The translations under genes were made by a program, and so were the position numbers. Shown here piece by piece: positions 1-7,110 of a DNA stretch of 8,958 bases; the stretch's first letter is position 1; every line of letters starts with the position of its first letter. The notes below the pieces were generated by a model. It did not search any database and was not told the origin of the DNA. It worked only from the letters and a program-made list of their open reading frames with translations. Where the stretch lies: assembly GCA_964555935.1 (NCBI GenBank), contig CAZKUN010000329.1, forward strand, positions 1 through 8,958, written 5' to 3'. This stretch comes from CAZKUN01 sp964555935. Its GTDB lineage: Bacteria > Armatimonadota > Zipacnadia > Zipacnadales > VGFC01.

Positions 1-236
1 GTACACCCAGATACTAACACTGAACCTGGACTCGCTTTAGGGGGTAAGGCCACACCTATGACTGGGCGCTGGATCTGCCGCCACTCAACTACAAATGGGC
101 AGTGAGAGCATCCAATGGGATCTCCAAGGTCGAGTGGTCCCACTGGGCGACGTTCACTGTGGCTGACCGTGTCCCAGTCGCGCCGACGAATCTCTCGCCT
201 GACGAGGGCGATCCCGACAGTGCGGCTCCACGTTAA
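1..236 (+). pseudogene. 3' remnant of a fibronectin type III-like repeat protein, frameshifted and truncated
   Basis: Reading plus-strand codons from 48 to the TAA at 234-236 gives a convincing protein tail. It holds GHTYDWALDLPPLNYKW, then AVRASNG, VEWSHWATFTVAD and PVAPTNLSPDEGD. This is the second half of an Fn3-like module (strand ending in YxWxVRAxNG, then WSxxxTFTV), followed by the linker and first strand of another module (APxNLSP), where it stops abruptly. The frame is closed by TAA at 45-47. Just upstream, the frame starting at base 2 reads YTQILTLNLDSL and stops with TAG at 38-40. LTLNLDSL would suit the strand that precedes GHTYDW, so a frameshift between about 38 and 48 is likely. 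The frame starting at base 1 is also open there, so the upstream frame is not certain. Loss of the rest of the last module and the frame break both suggest a decayed surface or secreted repeat protein. The gene enters from the left edge and its function is unknown. Confidence 0.5.
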
Positions 237-257
237 AGGTGAAGCGCGCCGATGCAA

Positions 258-274
258 GAGCGCGCCCCGCGCTC
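258..274. terminator. GC-rich hairpin between converging genes, possible bidirectional terminator
   Basis: GAGCGCG-CCC-CGCGCTC forms a perfect 7-bp stem with a 3-base loop. It lies in the 42-bp gap between the TAA of the plus-strand remnant (234-236) and the TAG of the minus-strand peptidase gene (279-281), where a shared terminator is expected. Neither side is followed by a clear T-run: the plus side continues GGGTCTATT and the minus side TTGCATCGG. It is therefore not a textbook intrinsic terminator, and the call rests on position and stem quality. Confidence 0.4.
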
Positions 275-278
275 GGGT

Positions 279-3200
279 CTATTCGCCGGGCAGATGGACC
301 TCTGAGGTCCATTTGTGCCGCAAGTACTGCTCCACGCCCCGGCGCTCTTCGTCCGACAATGGGCCGTCGAACGCGATGATCTCCGCGACGGATCCCTCCC
401 ACTCCCCTTCCGTGCGCGCAATCTCGCGCTCGGCGGGCGCCGCCAGCTCAAACGTCACCACGCTGCAGTCCATCGGCGGCGCCGTGGCCTGCGGATCAAC
501 AGGTACGCCGTCGAGCCATGCCTTCGCGTCGCGGAACTCGGGGGCGATCTTGCCCATCGCCTCATCATCACCTGTCAGGTCCCAGAGACACGCGCCCACG
601 CCGGCGAAGGGACCCGTGCCCGGCGCCGAGAGTTCGTGATCCCGATAGACCATCATGAGGGTCTGGTACCCCGACACGCGCTTCTCCAGCGACTGTATCC
701 ACATGTACTGCCAGTTCGCGATGCCCTTGCCGTTGAGCTGGTTGGGATCGTGGATGAGGAAGCTCGTTGCCGTGAATCCGCCCGGCTTGCCTCGCCAGCC
801 CAGCACCGACCCACGCCCCCACGGCGGGTCATCCTCAACACCGTCGCCGTCGAGGTCAGCGACATCCAGCCAGAGCAGAAGCTCGGAGCCTTCCACCTCG
901 TCCGGCCGCCGTGGCTTGATGTCGATCGGAGCGTCTCCGAGCGTGATGGCGACACCCACTCGGTTCGTGCTGATGGCGCCCGTGTCTTCCCGCTGCGCGG
1001 CGACGAAGTACGTGCCGGGCGCGTCCGGTCGGAACGCGGGACCCACGTGAAGCGGGCGGCTGACGTTCTCGTGGCGAGCCGTATAGAGCAGCTCAAACCG
1101 CCCGACGTCGGGGCCCTCTCCATCGACGCTCAGCCGGCCGCGGGCCACCGTGCCCTTCCAGATGCCTTCGGCACAGATCTCGGCGGTCGTTTCTGAGCGA
1201 CGGGTCTCGCCGTGGATATCCAGCGCCACTCCTGATTCGCCACCGTGGCCGGTCTGCAGCTTCACCGTGAGCGGAAGCTCTCGGCGACCGTTCACGAACG
1301 CATCGAGCCGCACCCACGAGCCGAAGTCGTTGTTGGATCGGTTATTCTCCGGGTCCAGTCCCTCCGAGTTCACCCACTTGCCGTTCGTATTGGCGATGAC
1401 TGCCCCCCGCGCCGCGCAGATCGTGCCATCCTTGGCCGTGAACGTCCCCTCGTAGTTCCCGCGCGGTGGCGGCTGGATGAACAGCGGCCAGTCCTCCCCA
1501 TACCAGAGATACCGCATGCCGGGCTCGGGGTTGGCGATCCGAGCGCCCTCGGGCGACGCCTCGAAGTGTGGTCGATCCAGCAGGAAGTCCGGCTCATCGC
1601 CGACCGCAATGACCAACTCCTCAGTGGTCCTGTTCGCATCCCGGACAATCACCGAGTAGTCGCCTGGAGGCAGGAAGTCTCGGTAGAGGCCAGCGCCGGC
1701 GTCGTCGGCCCACTTCGCTACGTGCGGGTCTCGCCCACCAGCGATCCCCAGCCGAATCTGGCCGTTGTTAGCGCCGGTCGACGGCGCAAGCTCTTCGATC
1801 CGCACGGTGAGTGGGTCGTCGGGGCGCGCCAGGGAGATGCGGCCTTCCACCACTTCGCCGCTCGCATGTTTCACCCGGTAGCTATGGTCTCCGTCCGGCA
1901 GGCCTCTGGCGACCAGCCCGCGCGCGCCCGTCGACCACGAGCACTTGACGTTCGGCTCTTCATCGCCGCCGATCGCCAGCGTTACGTCCCAGCCATCTGC
2001 CGTCAGCACGCTCCGCGCCTCGACCGGGACCGCCACCGGACGCGCTACGGTGAACGCCGCCTCTGTCGTCCTGAACTCGGAGTCGACGACCCTCACTTGG
2101 TAGACGCCCGGCGCGAGGCCGTCTATCGCGCGCCGCGTGGCGCCTGTCGACCAGCAATACGCATGCGGCGGCTTGCCACCCTTGGCCTGCGCGGAGATCT
2201 CTCCGTTGTTCACGCCCACCCAGCTCGCGCGTGTGACTTTGCCGACCACGCTGAGCGGCCGCGCCTTCGAAGTTGGATTCGGGTTAACGATGCGCCAGCG
2301 CCGCTCCGCGCGAGGCGAGCGCGCGAAGGGTGGGTCCTCGCGGATCAGCTCGGTCTCATCCACGATCGAGCACACCACTTCGTACTCGCCAATGGCCCCC
2401 AACTCGACCTCCACCGCGTCCACGCCCTCAGCGATCTGCAGGCCGTTCAGGTGCCACGACACCTTGTGCGTATCGGGGTCGGGCTTCACCCGGTCAATCG
2501 AAAATCGCGCGGCGCCTGGCTCTTGCAGCGTCAGGCTCTCGCGCGCCGGGCGCGGATTCTCGATCACATCGACCCAGTCGTACGTCCGCTGGGCCGCCTC
2601 CTGGATGCAGACGACGCACGGCTGCGTCGCGAACTGGTTCACGCCCATCGTGCAGACGGGCGTTGACCGGAAGATGTATGCCGGCCGGTGGAGGCCGCCC
2701 TCGAAGAGACCGACCTTGCCCAGGTTCTCGCGGTTGTACGGCGTGGGGACCGGCGTGTCCGGCGCAATCCATGCTCTCCACTTCACCTGGTCTCGCTGGT
2801 AGACAAGCGTCGTGTTACTCGATTCGTCCGACCGGCCCCAGCAACCCCAGCCGATGTACTTGTCGCCCAAGCGCAGCGCCGTGTGCGAGAACTCGTGAAA
2901 GAACGCTTCGATCTCGTTCCCCTCGATCATCGCATCACCCACGCGCTCGTTCAGCCGCAAGCCCGCGCCGCCGCCCCCGCCGCGCGAGTTCACCATCGCC
3001 AGGTGCGTCACCCAGCCCTTGCCCTCCCGCTGCCACGGCAGAAACAGCCTCGCCCGGACCTCGTTGTAGATCTCCCAGTGCATTGCATCTTCGCCCCGGT
3101 CATGGGCGGCCGGATCCCACGGAGGCATGCTCGGCCACCAGAGGGCGTAAACGTTGTAGAAACTCCGCTGCTCGGCAAAGGGTTGCTGCGTCTGCTCGTT

Positions 3201-3770
3201 CCCAAGGGTCATCGCGGGCTCGATGCAGTCTCGCACATGCTGGACGAACTCGTCGCGCAGTTCGGGCCTGTTATACGGATCGCGCTCGCCCTCGCGCCAC
3301 CGGTTCACGACGACGATGTTGATGCGCTTGTCCTTCGGGCCGCCCACCATCACCGGGATCAGCTCGATCTCATCGGCCATGATCGCGTCGAACTCATCAG
3401 CCTTTCGCGTGGTGATTGAGACCGGCTCCGATGTCGCCCGCAGCATCTCGCCGCTGGCCCCGTCGCGCGCCTCGGCGACGAAGGTGTATTCCGTTTCCGG
3501 CTGAAGGCCTGTCGCCAGGTACTCGGGCTCCGCCTGCCAGCCGCTGTCTGAAACGCCGCCCGAGGTGCAGCGGAAGCAGTACGCCACGCCTCCCGGCGCG
3601 CTCAGCTTCTCAGCCGCCATCGTGATGGCATGGCTGACTCGCGCGTGGGGTGGACGCGCCCAACGCAGGGGGTCTGCCCCCTCGAACGTGGCCTCCCCGA
3701 CCGCCGGTAGAGCGCGCCAAGCCACGAGGCATGCGCTGCACAAGACCAGCCGCCATCCGCTATGGTGCAT
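279..3770 (-). CDS. Secreted multidomain peptidase, M64 (IgA-peptidase) family, with SprB-like repeats and LamG-like C-terminus
   Basis: This 1163-residue protein is probably an exported zinc endopeptidase. Residues 1-26 form a signal peptide (hydrophobic stretch LVLCSACLVAW, cleavage near VGEA). Residues about 35-122 look like an Fn3 module (GLQPETEYTFVAEARDG). Residues about 135-400 match peptidase M64: a glycine tract at 264-270, the zinc motif HEFSH at 292-296, then D303-K-Y305 at the place of the family's usual DEY. KWRAWI follows, then TPVPTP, GLFEGG, RPAY, and cysteines C373, C385 and C388, as in the family's C..CxxC tail. A PKD/Ig-like segment (about 415-494), three SprB-like repeats (about 502-723) and a poorly recognisable region (about 730-950, ending in an Ig-like PGTYFVAAQ strand) follow. 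A LamG/concanavalin-like domain (about 962-1156, LLLWLDVADLDGDG to VEQYLRHKW) closes the protein. The extra modules probably bind cell-surface or matrix targets. The start is supported by AGAGGGGA 8 bases upstream and by the signal peptide. The substrate is unknown. Confidence 0.87.
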   Translation of the reverse strand: MHHSGWRLVLCSACLVAWRALPAVGEATFEGADPLRWARPPHARVSHAITMAAEKLSAPGGVAYCFRCTSGGVSDSGWQAEPEYLATGLQPETEYTFVAEARDGASGEMLRATSEPVSITTRKADEFDAIMADEIELIPVMVGGPKDKRINIVVVNRWREGERDPYNRPELRDEFVQHVRDCIEPAMTLGNEQTQQPFAEQRSFYNVYALWWPSMPPWDPAAHDRGEDAMHWEIYNEVRARLFLPWQREGKGWVTHLAMVNSRGGGGGAGLRLNERVGDAMIEGNEIEAFFHEFSHTALRLGDKYIGWGCWGRSDESSNTTLVYQRDQVKWRAWIAPDTPVPTPYNRENLGKVGLFEGGLHRPAYIFRSTPVCTMGVNQFATQPCVVCIQEAAQRTYDWVDVIENPRPARESLTLQEPGAARFSIDRVKPDPDTHKVSWHLNGLQIAEGVDAVEVELGAIGEYEVVCSIVDETELIREDPPFARSPRAERRWRIVNPNPTSKARPLSVVGKVTRASWVGVNNGEISAQAKGGKPPHAYCWSTGATRRAIDGLAPGVYQVRVVDSEFRTTEAAFTVARPVAVPVEARSVLTADGWDVTLAIGGDEEPNVKCSWSTGARGLVARGLPDGDHSYRVKHASGEVVEGRISLARPDDPLTVRIEELAPSTGANNGQIRLGIAGGRDPHVAKWADDAGAGLYRDFLPPGDYSVIVRDANRTTEELVIAVGDEPDFLLDRPHFEASPEGARIANPEPGMRYLWYGEDWPLFIQPPPRGNYEGTFTAKDGTICAARGAVIANTNGKWVNSEGLDPENNRSNNDFGSWVRLDAFVNGRRELPLTVKLQTGHGGESGVALDIHGETRRSETTAEICAEGIWKGTVARGRLSVDGEGPDVGRFELLYTARHENVSRPLHVGPAFRPDAPGTYFVAAQREDTGAISTNRVGVAITLGDAPIDIKPRRPDEVEGSELLLWLDVADLDGDGVEDDPPWGRGSVLGWRGKPGGFTATSFLIHDPNQLNGKGIANWQYMWIQSLEKRVSGYQTLMMVYRDHELSAPGTGPFAGVGACLWDLTGDDEAMGKIAPEFRDAKAWLDGVPVDPQATAPPMDCSVVTFELAAPAEREIARTEGEWEGSVAEIIAFDGPLSDEERRGVEQYLRHKWTSEVHLPGE
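1602..2267 (-). repeat. Three SprB-like repeats within the M64 peptidase gene
   Basis: This segment encodes residues about 502-723. Unit 1 (about 502-576) has NNGEISAQAKGG, YCWSTGATRRAIDGL and PGVYQVRVVDS, the classic SprB pattern: NNG, then GG, then a W-S-TGA core, then a GxYxVxVxD strand. Unit 2 (about 580-648) is degenerate; it keeps CSWSTGARGL and a DGDHSYRV strand but lacks the NNG start. Unit 3 (about 653-723) restores GANNGQIRLGIAGG and PPGDYSVIVRD but has lost the STGA core. SprB repeats are known from large gliding/adhesion surface proteins of Bacteroidetes and occur in other secreted proteins. Here they are likely a rigid spacer or adhesive stalk. The repeats are visible at protein level; the DNA copies have diverged. 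Confidence 0.6.
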
Positions 3771-3884
3771 GCGATTCTTCCCCTCTGCTTGAAGCGTGCT
3801 GGACGCGTTTCCTCCGGCACCGGGCCGGGCCCTTCCCCCACGCCGTCAGCAGGGAATCCCGGGCACGCGGTAAACCTCCCAAGT
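3771..3884. other. Divergent intergenic region between the peptidase and DUF4838 genes
   Basis: These 114 bp separate two genes that start in opposite directions, so promoters for both should lie here or inside the neighbouring 5' ends. I see no convincing -35/-10 pair on either strand and no long inverted repeat that would mark an operator. Only short GC-rich palindromic patches are visible (around 3830 and 3852-3860). The only clear signal is the peptidase ribosome binding site at 3779-3786. Confidence 0.5.
3779..3786 (-). promoter_or_regulatory. Ribosome binding site of the M64 peptidase gene
   Basis: On the minus strand AGAGGGGA ends 8 bases before the ATG at 3768-3770. It is a good Shine-Dalgarno match and fixes this start, which also places the signal peptide at the N-terminus. 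Confidence 0.65.
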
Positions 3885-5834
3885 ATGACGCGTCAGATAA
3901 CCCAATTCTGGCTGGTGGGGATCCTGGGCACGCTCCTGAACCACGGCGCCGCCGGCGACCTCGTTATGGCCCGCGACGGTCAAGCTCTGGCGACGATTGT
4001 CGCCCCGGGCCGCACCGAGCCCGAGCAGTTCGCCGCCTCCGAACTCGCCCGGTACCTGGGGCAGATGGCCGGGTGCACCTTCACGGTGGCGCCCGCCGCC
4101 GGGGACGGGCCGCTGATCTGCGTCGGCACGCCCGCCAGCGTCGGCCCCCTGCTTGCCGACCGGGCCCTACGCCGGCGCGCCCTCGCCCTGCCCGAAGAGG
4201 GCTTCCTAATCCGGGCCGACGCCCAGCGGCTCTGTCTCATCGGCGCTTCGCCGCGGGCAACGCTCTATGCCGTCTACGATTTCCTGGAGGACGACCTGGG
4301 CGCGGCTTGGACCATTCCCGGGCCGGAGGGCGAAGTCATCCCCAGCCACGATCCGCTGATCATCCGCCCCGCGAATCGCGTTGAGAGCCCTACCTTCCCG
4401 CTGCGCAGCTTCCAGGCCATGGGGCTGGACGGCGCGGAGGGGGCTGATCTGGACGCGGCGCTGATCGACTGGTGCGGCAAACGCAAGCTAAACATCTTCC
4501 GCCTGGGCTGGGTCTACAGTTGGGAGAACGTGGAGTCGCGGCTGTTGCCCGAGATCCGCAAGCGTGGGCTGATGAGTGGCGCCAGCAACCACGCCTTCGG
4601 TCAGATCGTCCCGGCGGGAAAGTACGAGGCGGGCCACCCGGAGTACTACGCCCTGCGCGACGGCGAGCGCACCGCGAAGGGCGGCCAGCTCTGCACCACC
4701 AACCCGGAAGTCGCCGAGGTGGCGGCCCGGGAGCTAGCCGAGCTCACGGCGAGACACCCGGAGCTGACCGCCATGGGGATGCTGCAAGGCGACGGCTGGG
4801 GCTTCTGCCAGTGTCAGGCCTGCAGCGCGCGCCTGGAGAGCGAGTGCGAGGTCATCTGGCCGGGCGAAGGCGTACCTAAGGCCTCGGCGCTCATCCTGCA
4901 GTTCGTCAACGAAGTCAGCCGTGCTCTGAGGCCCCAGCGCCCTGACGTGTCCCTGTGGTTCGAGGCCTACTCGCCGACTATCGAGCCGCCGCGGGACCTC
5001 CGGCCGGACCCCGAGGTGGGTGTGTTTGCCTGGCTATACTGGCGATGCTGCCTGCACTCCCTCGGCGACCCCCAGTGCGCCCGGGCTCTGCAGTATGCCC
5101 AAGTGCTCCGCCAGTGGCGCGCCGTGACCCGCGGGCAGATGATGGTCACCGACTACTGGTGCGGCCTGACCCAGCCCGTCCCCTGGTGGCCGACGATGAC
5201 CACCATGCAGGGCGACTATCGCTTCCTGCGCGACCTGGGCGTTGACGGGGTCGAGGTCTGGGGCTTGCGGGGCACCTGGTTCAAGATGGCCGACCTCAGC
5301 GCCTACCTCAACTGCGAGTTGCTGTGGAATCTGGAGGACGACGCCTGGGCGGTCATCAGGCAGTACTGCCGCGGGCGCTACGGCGCGGCTGCCGACACCA
5401 TGGTGAGGTACTACCGCGAGATCGCCCGGGGCATGAACCTGGCCGCCTCCGAGAACCCGGAGCGCCGCGTTGCCAACACGTGGCCAGTGGCGGGGATGTA
5501 CGTGCGCGACCCGGAGCGGCTGCGAGCGCTCATCGCGCGGGCTCAGGGCGAGGCCGACACCGCGCTGGCCCGGCAGGGGGTCGAGGACGCAGCGACAAAC
5601 AACGAATACACCGTGCTCATGGCCGCCGTGGGCACCGCCCAAGAACGCTGCGCCCAGGCTCTGGATGCCAATGACCACGAAGAAGCGGAGGTCGCATTGG
5701 CGGCCCTGCGCGCTTCGGTCGACGCCTTCTCGACGTTCTTTCCCGAGCACCTCTCACAAGGCATCTACTACGGCACGCCCAAGCCTCTCCAGGCTGTGGT
5801 CACGGACTACGAGGCGCGGCTGGCTGGGCAATGA
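3885..5834 (+). CDS. Exported DUF4838-family protein with GH67 (alpha-glucuronidase)-like N-terminal domain
   Basis: This 649-residue protein probably acts on a glycan outside the cytoplasm. Residues 1-24 are a signal peptide (FWLVGILGTLL, cleavage near GAAG). Residues about 27-155 resemble the N-terminal beta/alpha domain of GH67 alpha-glucuronidases and related GH20-type helper domains (EPEQFAASELARYL, GFLIRADAQRLCLIGASPRAT, VYDFLEDDLGAAW). Residues about 170-480 match DUF4838, with the hallmark DGWGFCQCQAC (303-313; cysteines C308, C310, C313). D303, E360 (LWFEAYSP) and E457 (DGVEVWG) are acidic residues placed where a TIM-barrel active site could use them, but no catalysis is established for this family. 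The C-terminal 150 residues are mostly helical. ATG 3885 was chosen because it begins the signal peptide. An in-frame ATG at 3762 adds 41 unlikely residues and overlaps the divergent gene. The ribosome binding site is weak. It converges on the BNR gene 25 bp away. Confidence 0.85.
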   Translation: MTRQITQFWLVGILGTLLNHGAAGDLVMARDGQALATIVAPGRTEPEQFAASELARYLGQMAGCTFTVAPAAGDGPLICVGTPASVGPLLADRALRRRALALPEEGFLIRADAQRLCLIGASPRATLYAVYDFLEDDLGAAWTIPGPEGEVIPSHDPLIIRPANRVESPTFPLRSFQAMGLDGAEGADLDAALIDWCGKRKLNIFRLGWVYSWENVESRLLPEIRKRGLMSGASNHAFGQIVPAGKYEAGHPEYYALRDGERTAKGGQLCTTNPEVAEVAARELAELTARHPELTAMGMLQGDGWGFCQCQACSARLESECEVIWPGEGVPKASALILQFVNEVSRALRPQRPDVSLWFEAYSPTIEPPRDLRPDPEVGVFAWLYWRCCLHSLGDPQCARALQYAQVLRQWRAVTRGQMMVTDYWCGLTQPVPWWPTMTTMQGDYRFLRDLGVDGVEVWGLRGTWFKMADLSAYLNCELLWNLEDDAWAVIRQYCRGRYGAAADTMVRYYREIARGMNLAASENPERRVANTWPVAGMYVRDPERLRALIARAQGEADTALARQGVEDAATNNEYTVLMAAVGTAQERCAQALDANDHEEAEVALAALRASVDAFSTFFPEHLSQGIYYGTPKPLQAVVTDYEARLAGQ

Positions 5835-5859
5835 CGCGATGGGCTCGCCAGGCAAGGTC

Positions 5860-7038
5860 TCACGCTTTCTTGGGCTTGATGAACAGCACCTCAGCCTTCT
5901 GCACCCATCCCGATCTCAGGTCCGCCCTGAACCAGCCTTCGCTGTTCTTCTCGTGAAAACGCGTGGGCGATCGCTCGCCGAACTCCTTGAGGTCGTGTTG
6001 GGCCCACGTCTCACCAGCGTCGAGGGACACGATGATGCCCGTGGCGAGTGGCGATGCGGGCGCGCAGTGTGACGCCAGGATCACGTTGTCCTGGATGATC
6101 ATGTTCCCCGATTCGACGTACGGGTTGAACAGCATCTCGTGCGCCTCGGGGTTAGCGATGTCAGCCGGGGCGCACCGAAAGACCCCGCGATCGTACGGCT
6201 CGGGGCCGTTCGAGTCGCTGATCCAATACAGATCCCCGTCAACGAAGCTGATCCCGCCGGCCTTGTAGCGCGAGTTCAGCCGATCCGACACGATGACCGT
6301 CCAACACCACTCGTCACCCGCCGGATCGTAAGTGCCCCTCAGCCAATGGCACTCGTACCCTTCGGCCCTGTCACCGTCGCCCGTGCACGCGTAGAACGCA
6401 TCCTCGTCGGGGTTGTACGCCACCGAGTGGACGTGGCGGGTGAAGACCGGGTTGTCGGCGTCGCCCAGCAGCGTGCCGACTTGGCCGCCGCTCTCGGAGC
6501 CGTCATCCCGACAGTAGGGATTCTGTCCGAAAGCATAGGCGATTTTCACGGTGTGGCCGCCATCGGTCGAGTAGTAGATGTTGACCGGGGCCGCGCCGCC
6601 GAGGACGTTGCAGTAGTTCCCCCACACGAGCATCTCCACGCCGTTCACATCCCACGAGTTGATACCCGAGAGGGTGTGGAAATACCAGCCCGGGAGATCC
6701 GGATTCTCGGGCGCATGCGGGATGTAGTCACCGCCGTCTGCGTCCTTGACGGTGATCGGCTCGCACGTCTTCAGGCTGTCCGCGCTCAGGTACAGCCCCG
6801 AGCCCGTCGCGAAGACGACATTCCCGTTCCCCAGAATACAACTGAACGTAATGTTGTCAGCCTCGGGGAAGGCGATGCTGTGCGGCCAGGTGTGGCCGTT
6901 ATCTTCGGAGAGGAAGATCCTCTCGTCCGCATAGCCGAACGCCTTGTTGTCTCGCTGCGAGTCAATGTACGGGCCGTCCGGCTGTAGGCGATACCAGAAG
7001 TCGTCCGTTGAGGGAAACTGCTGCTCCGGCGTCATCAT
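5860..7038 (-). CDS. Asp-box (BNR) beta-propeller protein, sialidase-fold, no signal peptide
   Basis: This 392-residue protein has Asp-box repeats (S-x-D-x-G-x-T-W) at 44-51 (SEDNGHTW), 157-164 (STDGGHTV) and 338-345 (SLDAGETW), plus a weaker one near 84-91. These mark blades of a sialidase-like beta-propeller. HVHSVAYNP followed by FYACTGDGD (about 202-222) is a strand typical of BNR proteins in environmental bacteria. I do not find the arginine motif (R-I/L-P near the N-terminus) of true sialidases, so hydrolysis of sialic acid should not be assumed. A binding or lyase-like role on another substrate is possible. There is no signal peptide or membrane segment, unlike its neighbours, so it is cytoplasmic or exported in another way. 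AGGAAAGG lies 6 bases before ATG 7036-7038. A second ATG directly follows and could also serve. It lies 72 bp downstream of the GHL10-like gene on the same strand, probably in one transcript. Confidence 0.8.
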   Translation of the reverse strand: MMTPEQQFPSTDDFWYRLQPDGPYIDSQRDNKAFGYADERIFLSEDNGHTWPHSIAFPEADNITFSCILGNGNVVFATGSGLYLSADSLKTCEPITVKDADGGDYIPHAPENPDLPGWYFHTLSGINSWDVNGVEMLVWGNYCNVLGGAAPVNIYYSTDGGHTVKIAYAFGQNPYCRDDGSESGGQVGTLLGDADNPVFTRHVHSVAYNPDEDAFYACTGDGDRAEGYECHWLRGTYDPAGDEWCWTVIVSDRLNSRYKAGGISFVDGDLYWISDSNGPEPYDRGVFRCAPADIANPEAHEMLFNPYVESGNMIIQDNVILASHCAPASPLATGIIVSLDAGETWAQHDLKEFGERSPTRFHEKNSEGWFRADLRSGWVQKAEVLFIKPKKA

Positions 7039-7044
7039 GTCTGG

Positions 7045-7052
7045 CCTTTCCT
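7045..7052 (-). promoter_or_regulatory. Ribosome binding site of the BNR propeller gene
   Basis: AGGAAAGG on the minus strand sits 6 bases before ATG 7036-7038 and 9 bases before the adjacent ATG 7033-7035. It supports the short form without a signal peptide and does not discriminate between the two tandem ATGs. Confidence 0.6.
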
Positions 7053-7110
7053 GCCGATCTGGATACGGGCTTTCTCAGCTGCACGCATCAGTTGCCGGAC
7101 CGCTCCGGAG

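Noticed and set aside
115..639. 174-residue plus-strand open frame from the remnant into the peptidase 3' end
   Set aside because: It is out of frame with the Fn3-like remnant, has Ser/Arg-rich low-information sequence, and runs across the opposing gene's C-terminal domain.
1245..2666. 473-residue plus-strand open frame opposite the peptidase gene
   Set aside because: It lies wholly antisense to the M64 gene, is rich in Arg/Ala/His/Pro, lacks any domain pattern and has no ribosome binding site. It is a high-GC shadow frame. The same applies to the plus-strand frames at 315-1196, 2137-2802, 2330-3322 and 2688-3419.
2940..2985. Glycine-rich run in the peptidase as a simple-sequence repeat
   Set aside because: The glycines (residues 264-270) fall where M64 proteins normally have a Gly-Gly-rich loop before the zinc helix, so the run is part of the domain and not a slippage tract.
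3762..3884. Longer N-terminus for the DUF4838 protein (start at 3762)
   Set aside because: It adds 41 Pro/Gly/Ser-rich residues before a normal signal peptide and overlaps the start of the divergent peptidase gene.
5034..5750. 238-residue minus-strand open frame opposite the DUF4838 gene
   Set aside because: It overlaps a gene with clear family motifs, and its composition is typical of antisense frames in high-GC coding DNA.
6139..6987. 282-residue plus-strand open frame opposite the BNR gene
   Set aside because: It is Val/Arg-rich without motifs, while the minus strand carries well-formed Asp-boxes in frame.
5860..7038. Annotation as a true exo-alpha-sialidase
   Set aside because: The Asp-boxes show the fold only. 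The N-terminal R-I-P-type motif and a clear Tyr/Glu nucleophile pattern are not visible, so I kept the call at fold level.
7095..7108. CCGGA-CCGC-TCCGG inverted repeat just after the GHL10-like stop codon
   Set aside because: It has only a 5-bp stem and no T-run on the minus strand. It is too weak to call a terminator, and the gap is more consistent with a co-transcribed pair.
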